64,000 bases of DNA from Gaiellasilicea sp963789355 (GCA_963789355.1 CAWBKK010000010.1:1-64000), one strand, 5' to 3'; counted from the stretch's first letter, positions 42,330-51,027 are shown. The notes: generated from the letters alone by a model not told the origin. A program made the numbers and translations.

Positions 42330-42360
42330 GCGTATACTCGAATCGCGAGCGAGTATACGC
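42330..42360. promoter_or_regulatory. Inverted repeat abutting the ANTAR gene start
   Basis: GCGTATACTCG (42330-42340) and its exact complement (42350-42360) enclose nine bases. The right arm touches GTG 42361, leaving no room for a ribosome site. The left arm contains TATACT, a good -10 sequence 22 bases before the start, so the transcript may be almost leaderless and the repeat may be an autoregulatory operator. Confidence 0.6.
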
Positions 42361-42945
42361 GTGAGTTCCCTACGAACCGAACCCCTCCGCCTCCTCATCG
42401 CCAACGAGCGACAGGATCGCCTCGAATCCGTGGCGGCAGTCGTGGAGCGTCTCGGGCATGCCGTCGTCGCGACTGAGCTGGAGATCGGCGCCGTGGGCGA
42501 GACGACGGCCGTGATCAAGCCCGACGTTGCGCTCGTCGCCCTGGGCGAGAGCTCCGAGCACGCCTTGATGCTGGTCTCGAGAATCGTGCAGGAGGCCGCC
42601 TGCCCGGTGATCGCGCTGCTCGAAGTCGAAGACCCCGACTTCATCCGCGAGGCGGCCAAGCGCGGCGTGTTCGCCTACCTCGTCAACGGCGAGCTGGAGG
42701 AGCTGGAGAGCGCGCTCGACATCACCCTGCAGCGGTTCGCCGAGTTCCAGAACCTGGAGGGCGCGTTCGGGCGACGCGCGGTCACGGAGCGAGCAAAAGG
42801 GATCCTGATGGAGCGCCACCGGATCGACGAGCAGCGGGCGTTCGAGCTGCTCCGCGGGCAGGCCCGCAACACGGGACGGAAGCTCGTGGACGTGGCCGAG
42901 TCGGTCGTCGAGGGCTATCTGCTCCTACCTGCGAAAGAGCAGTAG
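42361..42945 (+). CDS. ANTAR-domain transcription antiterminator with pseudo-receiver
   Basis: 194 residues. The N-terminal receiver-like domain (about 9-120, LRLLIANERQDRLESVAAVV) lacks the phospho-accepting Asp: the position reads PDVALVALGESSEHA. The C-terminal ANTAR domain (about 130-185) has RRAVTERAKGILMERHRIDEQRAF, which binds paired RNA stem-loops and prevents termination. GTG 42361 is chosen because the receiver begins there; the upstream in-frame extension is not protein-like. Signal sensing is probably not by phosphorylation. Targets are unknown; hairpins at 10048 and 35872 are within reach as candidates, but this is speculation. Confidence 0.87.
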   Translation: MSSLRTEPLRLLIANERQDRLESVAAVVERLGHAVVATELEIGAVGETTAVIKPDVALVALGESSEHALMLVSRIVQEAACPVIALLEVEDPDFIREAAKRGVFAYLVNGELEELESALDITLQRFAEFQNLEGAFGRRAVTERAKGILMERHRIDEQRAFELLRGQARNTGRKLVDVAESVVEGYLLLPAKEQ

Positions 42946-42946
42946 C

Positions 42947-43111
42947 TCAGCGTCCGCACGAGCAGATCGCGCCGCCCAGCTCGCGTCGCTCGAAGAGCCG
43001 GCCGCACTGCGGGCACTCGGCCGGAATCACTCGGGCGCGCATGAAGAGCGCCTTGATCAGCACGACCCAGAGCACGGCGTAGCCGACGATCATCTGTGCG
43101 TTCATGCTCAT
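42947..43111 (-). CDS. Small membrane zinc-ribbon-like protein (54 aa)
   Basis: Too short for usual gene callers. ATG 43111 opens MSMNAQMIVG, a single membrane helix (about 8-24, IVGYAVLWVVLIKALFM), a basic turn and a Cys pattern ECPQCGRLFERRELGGAICSCGR. CPxC plus CSC make a four-cysteine zinc ribbon facing the cytosol. It ends two bases from the convergent ANTAR stop and is divergent from adenine deaminase (33 bases between starts). The exact fit of start, helix and ribbon makes chance unlikely. Confidence 0.6.
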   Translation of the reverse strand: MSMNAQMIVGYAVLWVVLIKALFMRARVIPAECPQCGRLFERRELGGAICSCGR

Positions 43112-43143
43112 ACTGGAATATCGGGCATGAAGATGAGTGATTG

Positions 43144-44850
43144 ATGACGCAGATGGGTGATTTGCGGCGCCGGCTGGCGGTCGCGCGCGGCGACGAGCCA
43201 GCCGATCTCGTCGTGCGCGGTGGCCGCGTGCTCAGCGTCTTCACGCGCGAATGGCTGGACGTCGACGTCGCGATCTGCGACGGCGTCGTCGCCGGGCTCG
43301 GCTCCTACGAGGGCACCGAGATCCTGGACGCGGGCGGGGCCTACGTCGTGCCGGGCTTCATCGATGCGCACGTCCACCTGGAAACGGCGAAGCTGCTCCC
43401 ATCCGAGTTCGCGCGCCTCGTGCTACCGCTCGGGACGACGGCCGTCGTCGCCGACCCGCATGAGCTCGCCAATGTGCTCGGCACCGACGGCGTCCACTGG
43501 CTCGTCGACGTCTGCGAGCACCTGCCGCTCGACGTCTTTTTCACCGCCTCCTCCTGCGTGCCGGCATCGCAGTTCGAGTCGCCGCGACGCCCGTTCACGC
43601 CGGGCGACCTCGAGAGCCTGCTGCGGCGCAAGCGCGTGATCGGCCTGGCGGAGATGATGAACTTTCCTGGCGTGATCGCAGGCGCCGAAAGCGAGCTGGC
43701 GAAGCTCGCCGTCGCCCGCGGCCACCACGTCGACGGCCACGCGCCGGGGGTCCTCGGGCGTGAGCTGCAGGCCTACGCGGCTGCGGGGATCCGCTCCGAC
43801 CACGAGGCGTTCACCGCCGAGGAGGGCCGCCAGCGGCTGCGCGCCGGGATGTGGCTGCTGATCAGGGAGGCGTCCGCCGCCAAGAACCTGCGTGCGCTGG
43901 CGCCGCTCGTGGCCGAGTTCGGCCCGACGCGGATGGCGTTCTGCACCGACGACCGCGAGCCGGAGCACATCGCCGAGGACGGCCATGTCAACGCGATCGT
44001 CCGCGACGCGGTCGCGTACGGCGTCGCGCCCGAGGACGCGCTCGTGATGGCCTCGCACCACCCGGCGCTCTGGCACGGGCTCGACGCGCTCGGCGCGATC
44101 GCGCCTGGCTACCAGGCAGACCTGCTCCTCCTGCCCGATCTGGAGCGGTTCGTGCCGGAGATCGTGCTCAAGCGCGGCCGCGCGGTCGACGAGATCGAGC
44201 CGACACCGGTGCCGGAGTGGGTGACGCAGAGTGTCCGGATCAAGCCTGTCGCCGCCGCCGACTTCGGCGTCGCGTGGGCGGGAGGCTCCGCTCGCGTGAT
44301 CGGCCTCGTTCCCGGCCAGATCGTGACCGAGTCGCTCGTCGAGGATCTCGCCGGCGGCGCGGCCGATCCCGAGCGCGACCTCGCGAAGATCGCGGTGATC
44401 GAGCGGCACCTCGGCACCGGGCGGATCGGCCTCGGCTTCGTGCGCGGGTTCGGCCTCGCTCGCGGTGCCTTCGCTTCGACCTTCTCGCACGACGCGCACA
44501 ACCTGATCGTCGTGGGTATGAGTGACGAGGAGATGGCTTGTGCGGTCGACCGCCTCGTCGAGCTCGGGGGCGGTCTCGTCGTCGTCGACGGGGGCGAGAT
44601 CAAGGCCGAGCTGCCGCTGCCGGTCGCGGGGCTCGTCTCCGACCGGCCGCTGGCTGAGGTGATCGCGGCGAGCGAGCGAACGGTCGCGGCCGTGCACGCG
44701 CTCGGCTCGCAGGTCGCGTCGCCGTTCCAGTCGCTCGCGTTCCTTGCGCTCTCGGTGATCCCGAGCCTGAAGCTCACCGACCGCGGCCTCGTCGACGTCG
44801 AGCGCTTCCAGCTCGTGCCGCTCGCGGCGGACTCGCTCGTCGAGCGCTAA
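43144..44850 (+). CDS. ade: Adenine deaminase
   Basis: Converts adenine to hypoxanthine and ammonia in purine salvage or catabolism. 568 residues, the length of the Ade family. The amidohydrolase metal site begins with GFIDAHVHLETAKL (about 70-83). AEMMNFPGVI, HVDGHAPGVLG and GIRSDHEAFTAEE carry further ligands, and FCTDDREPEHI the catalytic Asp. The C-terminal Ade-specific domain has FSHDAHNLIVVG. ATG 43144 is used; TTG 43141 is adjacent. It lies close to, but not in, the catabolic operon; purine release would suit the molybdenum hydroxylase upstream. Confidence 0.93.
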   Translation: MTQMGDLRRRLAVARGDEPADLVVRGGRVLSVFTREWLDVDVAICDGVVAGLGSYEGTEILDAGGAYVVPGFIDAHVHLETAKLLPSEFARLVLPLGTTAVVADPHELANVLGTDGVHWLVDVCEHLPLDVFFTASSCVPASQFESPRRPFTPGDLESLLRRKRVIGLAEMMNFPGVIAGAESELAKLAVARGHHVDGHAPGVLGRELQAYAAAGIRSDHEAFTAEEGRQRLRAGMWLLIREASAAKNLRALAPLVAEFGPTRMAFCTDDREPEHIAEDGHVNAIVRDAVAYGVAPEDALVMASHHPALWHGLDALGAIAPGYQADLLLLPDLERFVPEIVLKRGRAVDEIEPTPVPEWVTQSVRIKPVAAADFGVAWAGGSARVIGLVPGQIVTESLVEDLAGGAADPERDLAKIAVIERHLGTGRIGLGFVRGFGLARGAFASTFSHDAHNLIVVGMSDEEMACAVDRLVELGGGLVVVDGGEIKAELPLPVAGLVSDRPLAEVIAASERTVAAVHALGSQVASPFQSLAFLALSVIPSLKLTDRGLVDVERFQLVPLAADSLVER

Positions 44851-46103
44851 CGCACCGTGATCTGCTGCACCATCTTGGCCGGGTGGAGCGAGCAGAAGAG
44901 GCGGTACGTGCCGGCCTTCGTGAAGCGGTGCCTGAAGACGCCGGTCTGCGTCCACGGGGCCGAGAAGCCGACTGGACCGCCGACGACGGTGACGTCGTGC
45001 TGCACCGAGCCGCGGAAGTTCCAGGTGAACGTCGTCCCGCGCTTCAGCGCGACCCGCTCGGCGGAGTAGGCGAAGTCGCCCACGAACGTCGACTTCGCGG
45101 TCGAGACCTTTCCCCGAGGCGCCCGCGGCAGCGGCATCGAGAAGGCGGGCGGCGCCGAGGGGCGGCCGAGATCGATGTCGAGAGAAGGAGTCGTGCCGCA
45201 GCCGCTGACAGACGCAGGCGCGAGGAAGAGGAGCATGATCCCCATCGCCCGCGTGTGGGGGGCGGAGTTGTCGTAGACGGCCGCGAGCTGCAGCTTGTCG
45301 CCCTTCGCGACCGGGATCCCCGTCACCGAGCGGAACGAGGACATCTTCGTCGGGCCGGGCTCGTGGAGGAGCGGCTTCGGCTTCGGCCCGCCCCAGGTCG
45401 GGCGCGACTCGAAGGGCTTCGTCCCGCACGTCGCGTTCCGGAGCTCGACCCGGACCCCGCCGCCGTGGAGGTGGCCGCCGCCGGAGACGAGCCGGCCGCC
45501 CTCGGGCATCGTGAAGCTCGCGGTCTTCGTGAACGTCGAGAAGCGCTTGCCGCCTCCGGGGACGTCGAAGACCGGATCGGGCCCGGTGCAGTTGCGAACG
45601 TCGAGCCAGACCGGCTTCACCGGCGTCAGCGCCTCGCCGGTGACATAGCGCACCGTGTAGCGGATGAAGCCGTTCAGCCGCTGCGGCTTGTGGTTCATCA
45701 GCATGTAGAGGAGCCCCCAGCGGTCGGTCGCCTTGTTTGCGTAGCCGAAGCCGCGCGGCAGCGAAAGCGCGAGCCGCTCCTCGCCCTCGGCGAAGAAGCG
45801 CTCTGCAGCGCCGCCGCAGGTGTAGTCGGGGACGCCGACCTTGGCAAAGACGATGTGATGCAGCATCACCTTGTCGCGCCCCTGGACGCGGCCCTGCGCG
45901 TCGACGACCTCCGCCTCCATCCCGACCACGTAGCCGTCGACCTTCGGCGACTCGGCGAGCATCGGCTGCTGCGCGACGCCGTAGCCCTCGACGGAGATCG
46001 CGGGCGTCGTGAACGTCAGCGTCCGCTCCTCCGCGTGCGCGAGCGCGGGCACGGCGAGCGCCGCGGCCGCGACCGCGAGCAGGGGGCGCAGAATCCGGGC
46101 CAC
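44847..46103 (-). CDS. Secreted PHM-like copper protein fused to a cupredoxin domain
   Basis: 418 residues, signal peptide 1-24. The first 300 residues resemble copper type-II monooxygenases (peptidylglycine alpha-hydroxylating type). There is a His pair at 82-83 (LHHIVF), a His at 138 (MNHKPQ), HxH at 211-213 (GGHLHGGG), and Met287 or Met290 (RAMGIMLLF), in the order of that family's two copper sites. The C-terminal 80 residues are a plastocyanin-like domain with ligands His369, Cys404, His407 and Met411 (FCSLHPAKM). This implies an extracytoplasmic copper oxidase or monooxygenase with a built-in electron carrier. The overall family is not known to me by name. The stop overlaps the ade stop by 4 bases. 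Confidence 0.75.
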   Translation of the reverse strand: MARILRPLLAVAAAALAVPALAHAEERTLTFTTPAISVEGYGVAQQPMLAESPKVDGYVVGMEAEVVDAQGRVQGRDKVMLHHIVFAKVGVPDYTCGGAAERFFAEGEERLALSLPRGFGYANKATDRWGLLYMLMNHKPQRLNGFIRYTVRYVTGEALTPVKPVWLDVRNCTGPDPVFDVPGGGKRFSTFTKTASFTMPEGGRLVSGGGHLHGGGVRVELRNATCGTKPFESRPTWGGPKPKPLLHEPGPTKMSSFRSVTGIPVAKGDKLQLAAVYDNSAPHTRAMGIMLLFLAPASVSGCGTTPSLDIDLGRPSAPPAFSMPLPRAPRGKVSTAKSTFVGDFAYSAERVALKRGTTFTWNFRGSVQHDVTVVGGPVGFSAPWTQTGVFRHRFTKAGTYRLFCSLHPAKMVQQITVR

Positions 46104-46144
46104 GAGACCACTGTAGCGCTGGAACGCCGGGGTACACTGCGTGA

Positions 46145-46375
46145 GTGAGCTGGCCCTGGATCGTGCTGCTGGTTCTCGCGGCGGCCGTCGTCATCGGCGC
46201 GGAATGGTCGCGCGTGGGCAAGCTCGTGGGTGCGGACGCGCGCAGGCAGCGCGAGCGGAGCAGGCGCAAGGCGAGCTTCAAGGTGATCCGGTCCGAGGAG
46301 GAGGAGTTCGCCGAGAGTGTCCAGCGCGACCTCGCCGAGCTGCCGACGATAGAAGAGAAGGACCGGCGGAACTAG
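46145..46375 (+). CDS. Small single-span membrane protein (76 aa)
   Basis: GTG 46145 opens one membrane helix (about 3-19, WPWIVLLVLAAAVVIGA), then a highly basic stretch (RRQRERSRRKASF) and an acidic helix. TACACT at 46133-46138 is a possible -10 box 7 bases before the start, which would make the message nearly leaderless. No family recognised; the charge pattern suits an inner-membrane adaptor. Divergent from the copper protein and convergent with the CHRD gene. Confidence 0.55.
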   Translation: MSWPWIVLLVLAAAVVIGAEWSRVGKLVGADARRQRERSRRKASFKVIRSEEEEFAESVQRDLAELPTIEEKDRRN

Positions 46376-46384
46376 GCTGCTCCG

Positions 46385-46924
46385 CTAACCCCCGGGGTAC
46401 GGATCCTCTGTCGTCGCACCGCCGGTGCCGGTCGTGGTCGTCGGCGGGGGCGCGATCACTGGAGGCTTCGCGGCCTTCGCGACCTGGCCGCGGATCTCTC
46501 CGGCGGCGTTCCGTGCCGTGTGGACGTTGACGTAGGTGCTGCCGCCGAGGAGCGCCGTGGCCGTCCGGGCATCGACCTTCGCGGAGCCGCGCGCGCCCGA
46601 TTTACACGGGCCGCAGAGCGCAACGCGGACGGCTCCCGCCTTGCCCCGCGCCCCGACATGGATGTGGGACGCCGTCGCCTTCCCGCTCAAGCCCTTGTAG
46701 GTCAGCCGCCAGGTGAGCGTCCGGCCGGAGAGGGCTGCGGTGAACGCACCCTGCGCGCCCGCAGGAACGCCTTTCGGCTTCGGAACCTCCTGCGCCGCGC
46801 TGAGCTTGGCGCTCAAGCCTGTGGCCGTCGCGCTCTGCCCCGCGCCGCCGAGGCCCGTCCAGACCCCCGCGGCCAGGATCACTGGAAACAACGCGGCACT
46901 CGCGATCAGCGTTCGCTTCGTCAT
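46385..46924 (-). CDS. Secreted CHRD-domain protein
   Basis: 179 residues with a signal peptide (1-30) and one CHRD domain (about 38-150): LSAAQEVPKPKGVPAGAQG at the start, YKGLSGKATASHIHVG in the middle and YVNVHTARNAAGEIRGQV at the end. CHRD domains are beta folds first seen in chordin; the bacterial role is unknown. CGPC around residues 104-107 could be a disulfide or metal site. A Thr/Gly/Pro tail follows. It is 36 bases downstream of the S8 gene on the same strand. Confidence 0.88.
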   Translation of the reverse strand: MTKRTLIASAALFPVILAAGVWTGLGGAGQSATATGLSAKLSAAQEVPKPKGVPAGAQGAFTAALSGRTLTWRLTYKGLSGKATASHIHVGARGKAGAVRVALCGPCKSGARGSAKVDARTATALLGGSTYVNVHTARNAAGEIRGQVAKAAKPPVIAPPPTTTTGTGGATTEDPYPGG

Positions 46925-46960
46925 TTCGTGAATGACTACGCGTGCACGCCCGCGCCGGAT

Positions 46961-49387
46961 TTAGCGAACCGCGAAGGTCGTCGTCAGGATCCGCGTGTTC
47001 GGCAGGATCAGGCCGACGTTCTCCATGTTCCGCGACTCCTGGTAGTCGGAGATCTGCAGCCGCAGCTCGTGGCTTCCCTTGCTGAGCCCGACGGTCGAGA
47101 CGCGCACGGCGCCGGCGCTGAAGCGGCCCTCGTGCTCCTCGCCGTCGATCCGGATCACGAGCGAAGCGGGATCGACGCCTGAGCCGCCGTCGGAGGCGGC
47201 AATCACGAGCTGGTTGCCGCTCTGCACGGTCTGCGTTCGCAGGGCCGCGCGCGGCGGGGTGACGTCGTTCACCCAGTAGCGAAACGTGAAGCCGCCGGCA
47301 CGGGCCGCCGAGGGGCTGTCGAAGACGATGTCGTACGCCCCGGCCGCGGGCAGGATCGTGCCGGAGGCGAGGACGAGCTCGCCGAACGTGCGCAGGTACG
47401 GATTCAGGTTGAACGGCAGCGCCGCGTAGCCGGTCAGGCGCCGCTCGTCGCCGGCGCGAACGATCCTCGGCTCGACCCTGACCCCGCGCGCGCGACTCGT
47501 GACGACGGCTCCGAAGTTGGCGACCGGCCGGGCGAAGGTGACCCGGAACACGCGCTCGGGGCCGGGCAGCGTGGCGGAGAAGCCGAAGCCGGCGGGACTC
47601 TCCGGATAGCGGTAGCGGGAGACGCGCGTCGTCCCGCCCTTCGTCGATGACTTGTAGTTGCCGGCTTTCCGCAGCGGCGCCGGCTTTCTCCCGGCGAGGC
47701 CCGGCGTGCCGGTGCCGTACCAGTAGGGGATGCGGAGCCGCTCGGTTCCGCGCGTGAGGACGACGTACCCCGTCGCCTCGGCGTCGGCCGGCCGCGTCGT
47801 CCGCACGGTCACGGTCAGCCGGCCGGGGACGGTCACGGCCGCCGGCGCGAGCACGGTTGAGCCTGCCGGCCGGTTCTGCGGCTCGACGGTGACCGTCCAC
47901 GGTCCGGTTCCACCGAGGCCGGAGTCGGTCAGGTCGGCCGACCGGGACTGCGAGGCGTTGGAGCCGAGGAGTCCGAAGGCGAGGGCGACAGGGCTCGAGA
48001 AGAGCGGCGTCGCGTCGGCGCGGGGCAGGTTGACCACGCCGCCGCCACCCCGGAGCGTCGGCGCCTCCTCGCTCTTGCGCTCGTTCGCATAGGCGGGATC
48101 GCCGGTGAGCGAGAGCGCCGACTTGACCTGTGCCGGCGTCCAGGTCGGATGCCGCTGGAGCAGGAGCGCGACGGCCCCCGCGACGTGCGGCGCGGACATG
48201 CTCGTCCCGGAGCTCGTTGCCCACGCATTGCGCGGCGCGGCGGAGAGGATCCCGACGCCGGGTGCGGAGACCTCGGGCTTGAGCTGGAGCGAGAGGGGGG
48301 TGGGCCCGCTCGAGGAGAACGACGAGACGACGTCGTCGGGGCCGCCTCGCGTCGTCGATACCGCTCCGACAGTGATCGCGCTCGGCGCGGCGGCCGGCGA
48401 TCCGATCGACCCGCGGCCGAACTCGTCGAAGTCGTTGCCCGCCGAGACCACCGGCACGACGCCCGCTCGCGCCGCCGCCTCGAGCGCCTTGACGACGATG
48501 TCGCGGGCCGGCTCGATCTCCGGTTCGCCGAGCGACATGTTGATCACGTCCATGCCGTCGGCCACAGCCGCTTCGATCGCCGCGACGAGCTCCGGCGAGT
48601 TGCCATCGAGGCCGACGCCGGAGTCGGTCGGGATCGTCAGCGCCTTGTAGTTTCCGAGGTAGGCGCGCGGTGCGACGCCGGAGATGCGAGTGCCCTCGGC
48701 GACGGTGTTCGAGTTGCCGGCGGCGATGCCGGCAACGTGTGTGCCGTGCGAGGAGAGCTCCGGGTCGAACGGCTTCGAGGCGTGCTTCCACTCCGGCCGG
48801 GCGGGCGGGAACGCGCGGGCGACGATCACCTTCGCGGTCGTATACGCCGTCTGGCCCTTGGGATACCCGGCGGGCATCGTGAACCCCGCCGGCGCGAAGA
48901 AGGCGTGCGTCTGGTCGATCCCCTCGTCGATGATCGCGATCTTCAGCCCCTGGCCGGCGTTCGTGAGCCCGGACTCCCAGAGCGCGGGCGCGCCGATCTG
49001 CTGCGGGCTTCGGTCGAGCTGCGTCCGGTAGCGGACACTCGGGTAGACCGTCTCGACGCCGGGCAGCACCGTCAACCGGCCGACCTGGGAGCTGGGGAGG
49101 ACGACGGCCATCCCGTTGGCGACGAGCCGGTACCGCCAGCGGACGTCGGCGTCCGGCAGGGAGGTCTCGATGCTCCGGACGACGCTCGCCTGCGCGCTCG
49201 CGAGCGTGCGCGCCTGCAGCTGCCGACCGGCGGCCCAGCGGGTGGTCGCGAGTGGCTTCTGCGAGAGCGAGACGACGACCTCGACGAGGTCGTCCTGGGG
49301 CGCCTGCCGCTCCGCGCGCGCCGAGCCGGTCGCGAGAGCGAGCAGGCAGAGAGCGCACATGGTGAGACCCCGCCGCACGCTCGTCAT
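46961..49387 (-). CDS. Large secreted S8 (subtilisin-like) serine peptidase
   Basis: 808 residues. Signal peptide 1-25; an inhibitor-I9-like propeptide (about 30-120, VVVSLSQKPLATTRWAAGRQ). The catalytic domain has Asp154 (IIDEGID), His214 (SSHGTHVAG) and Ser396 (SSGTSMSAPH), with Asn in VSAGNDF. About 350 C-terminal residues form beta-sandwich modules, ending in a GGSGVDPASL Ig-like segment. It is not a close paralogue of the two shorter S8 proteins (no CxxC motif). ATG 49387 lies just inside a 12-base palindrome at 49399. Confidence 0.92.
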   Translation of the reverse strand: MTSVRRGLTMCALCLLALATGSARAERQAPQDDLVEVVVSLSQKPLATTRWAAGRQLQARTLASAQASVVRSIETSLPDADVRWRYRLVANGMAVVLPSSQVGRLTVLPGVETVYPSVRYRTQLDRSPQQIGAPALWESGLTNAGQGLKIAIIDEGIDQTHAFFAPAGFTMPAGYPKGQTAYTTAKVIVARAFPPARPEWKHASKPFDPELSSHGTHVAGIAAGNSNTVAEGTRISGVAPRAYLGNYKALTIPTDSGVGLDGNSPELVAAIEAAVADGMDVINMSLGEPEIEPARDIVVKALEAAARAGVVPVVSAGNDFDEFGRGSIGSPAAAPSAITVGAVSTTRGGPDDVVSSFSSSGPTPLSLQLKPEVSAPGVGILSAAPRNAWATSSGTSMSAPHVAGAVALLLQRHPTWTPAQVKSALSLTGDPAYANERKSEEAPTLRGGGGVVNLPRADATPLFSSPVALAFGLLGSNASQSRSADLTDSGLGGTGPWTVTVEPQNRPAGSTVLAPAAVTVPGRLTVTVRTTRPADAEATGYVVLTRGTERLRIPYWYGTGTPGLAGRKPAPLRKAGNYKSSTKGGTTRVSRYRYPESPAGFGFSATLPGPERVFRVTFARPVANFGAVVTSRARGVRVEPRIVRAGDERRLTGYAALPFNLNPYLRTFGELVLASGTILPAAGAYDIVFDSPSAARAGGFTFRYWVNDVTPPRAALRTQTVQSGNQLVIAASDGGSGVDPASLVIRIDGEEHEGRFSAGAVRVSTVGLSKGSHELRLQISDYQESRNMENVGLILPNTRILTTTFAVR

Positions 49388-49398
49388 GGTAGGTCAGA

Positions 49399-49410
49399 CG
49401 TCTTAAGACG
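49399..49410. promoter_or_regulatory. Palindrome CGTCTTAAGACG between S8 gene and tRNA-Leu
   Basis: Perfect 12-base palindrome, 12 bases from the S8 ATG and 42 bases before tRNA-Leu. It could be an operator for the protease gene. A plausible tRNA promoter (TTACGG, 16 bases, TAGACT) starts just to its right. Confidence 0.35.
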
Positions 49411-49451
49411 ATGTTACGGCTGTGGCCGGGCTGGCTAGACTGACCGTCCGC

Positions 49452-49535
49452 GCGGATGTGGCGGAATTGGTAGACGCGCACGGTTCAGGTCCGTGTGTCC
49501 TTCGGGACGTGGAGGTTCAAGTCCTCTCATCCGCA
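49452..49535 (+). tRNA. tRNA-Leu (anticodon CAG)
   Basis: 84 bases with acceptor GCGGATG/CATCCGC, anticodon stem CACGG/CCGTG around TTCAGGT (CAG at 49486-49488), the long variable arm TGTCCTTCGGGACG expected of tRNA-Leu, T loop TTCAAGT and discriminator A. CCA is not encoded. Confidence 0.96.
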
Positions 49536-49542
49536 TCTTCGA

Positions 49543-50238
49543 CTAGCGCAGCGTCGCGATCGCGGTCGCGTCGGGCGCGAGCGTCGAGCCGAGATTCGGG
49601 CCGGCGATCGTGACGCGGTATCGCGTGCCGCGGAAGGCGGGCTTGACGAGGAGCCGAAACGTTCCGTCGGCCCGCGGTGCGACGCCGCCGACACGACGCC
49701 AGGCCGGCCCGGGGCAGCCGAAGCAGTCGAGGAACGCGAAGATCCGGTATCGGATCCCCGAGTTCGTCCGCGAGTAGCCGGCCACCGGCTTCCCCTGGAA
49801 CTGCGCCCGGCCGACGAGCCTTTCACTTCCCGATGCGGGCTCGGCGGCGAGCGTCACGGTGGTGGGCGTCCCCTTCCAGCGCGAGAAGTGGAGCTCGACC
49901 GGCCCGTTCGGCTCGACCCGCCAGGTCTGGAGAGCGTAGAGCGTGCCGTCCGGCCCGCGACGGATCGCCTTTGCGAAGGGAAGCCCCGGGAGTTTGGCCG
50001 GGCGGCTGACGTCCGCGGTGGAGATGCGTCCCCCCGGCAGATAGAGACCCACAGCCGGTACGAGCAGGGTGCGGCGGACGCCTCCGGAGCTCCAGCTGAC
50101 CTCTGCGTTCCCTCGTGCGTCGACGCGAAGGGCCGGGCCGGCGGCGTTCTTGGCGATCGAGATCGACGCCTGTGCCGATTTGGCATGACCGAGCAGTGCC
50201 GCCGCCAGCAACGCCAAGACTGCGGTCTTCCTCCGCAT
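49543..50238 (-). CDS. Secreted hypothetical protein (231 aa)
   Basis: ATG 50238 starts a signal peptide (RRKTAVLALLAAALLGHA, cut near 25). The mature part is beta-rich with a FLDCFGCPGPAW cysteine pair (about 172-183) and many aromatic residues; no enzyme motif is visible. Divergent from the thioesterase gene (60 bases between starts); the 3' end stops 7 bases from tRNA-Leu on the other strand. Composition fits an extracellular beta-sandwich. Confidence 0.65.
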   Translation of the reverse strand: MRRKTAVLALLAAALLGHAKSAQASISIAKNAAGPALRVDARGNAEVSWSSGGVRRTLLVPAVGLYLPGGRISTADVSRPAKLPGLPFAKAIRRGPDGTLYALQTWRVEPNGPVELHFSRWKGTPTTVTLAAEPASGSERLVGRAQFQGKPVAGYSRTNSGIRYRIFAFLDCFGCPGPAWRRVGGVAPRADGTFRLLVKPAFRGTRYRVTIAGPNLGSTLAPDATAIATLR

Positions 50239-50298
50239 CGCCTGACGTTGGCTACCCGGACGCCCGCCCACGGAAACGCCGGGAGTAGGCTCGCGGGC

Positions 50299-51027
50299 GT
50301 GCTCGATCCCGGGATACCCCTCCCCGTCAGCGGGCGGACGTTCTCGGCGCGGCGCCGGGCGGGGCTCGCGGACCTCGATCCCCGGGGCCGCATTCGCCTC
50401 GACGCGCTCGCCCGGTTTCTCCAGGACGTCGCGATCGACGATGTGCAGGAGACCGGCTGGGGCACGCCGGCGCACCTCTGGTTCGTGCGGCGGATCCGGA
50501 TCGACATCCACGTCCCGTTCCTGGCCGATCGAGAGGTCGAGCTCGTCACCTGGTGCAGCGGCCTTGCGGCGATCGCGGCCGGCCGGCGCTGGTCGCTCAG
50601 GGGCGAGCGCGGCGGTCGCGCCGAAGTCGACAGCGTCTGGATCCATCTCGGCCCCGATCAGCGGCCGGCGCGGATCGAGGGCTTCGGCGTCTACGGCGAC
50701 GCCACGGGCGGGCGGCGCGTGTCGACGAAGCTCGAGCTGCCGGATCCACCCGAGGACGGGCGCGCTTCGCCCTGGCCATTGCGGATCACCGACATCGACC
50801 TGCACGGACACGTCAACAATTCCGTGCACTGGCAGGCCGTCGAGCAGCTGCTGCAAGCGACCGGCATCGACGGCGCCCGGCCGCTCGTCGCCGAGCTCGA
50901 TTACCGTGCGCCGATCGACCTCGGCGATCGGCTCGAGCTCGTGGCGGTGAGCACAGGGCAGAAGCTGCTCGCGGGGCTGCGGGCGTCAGGCGAGCTCAGG
51001 GCGGTGGCACGGGTGCAGGCCCGATAG
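50299..51027 (+). CDS. Acyl-ACP thioesterase family protein
   Basis: 242 residues forming a double hot-dog fold. The first half has LDALARFLQDVAIDDV; the second has ITDIDLHGHVNNSVHW, the Asn/His catalytic region of Fat-type thioesterases, then ELDYRAPIDLGD. It releases fatty acids from acyl carrier protein. GTG 50299 is the start; the C-terminus overlaps the convergent methyltransferase gene by 32 bases. Symbol not assigned because bacterial naming varies. Confidence 0.85.
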   Translation: MLDPGIPLPVSGRTFSARRRAGLADLDPRGRIRLDALARFLQDVAIDDVQETGWGTPAHLWFVRRIRIDIHVPFLADREVELVTWCSGLAAIAAGRRWSLRGERGGRAEVDSVWIHLGPDQRPARIEGFGVYGDATGGRRVSTKLELPDPPEDGRASPWPLRITDIDLHGHVNNSVHWQAVEQLLQATGIDGARPLVAELDYRAPIDLGDRLELVAVSTGQKLLAGLRASGELRAVARVQAR

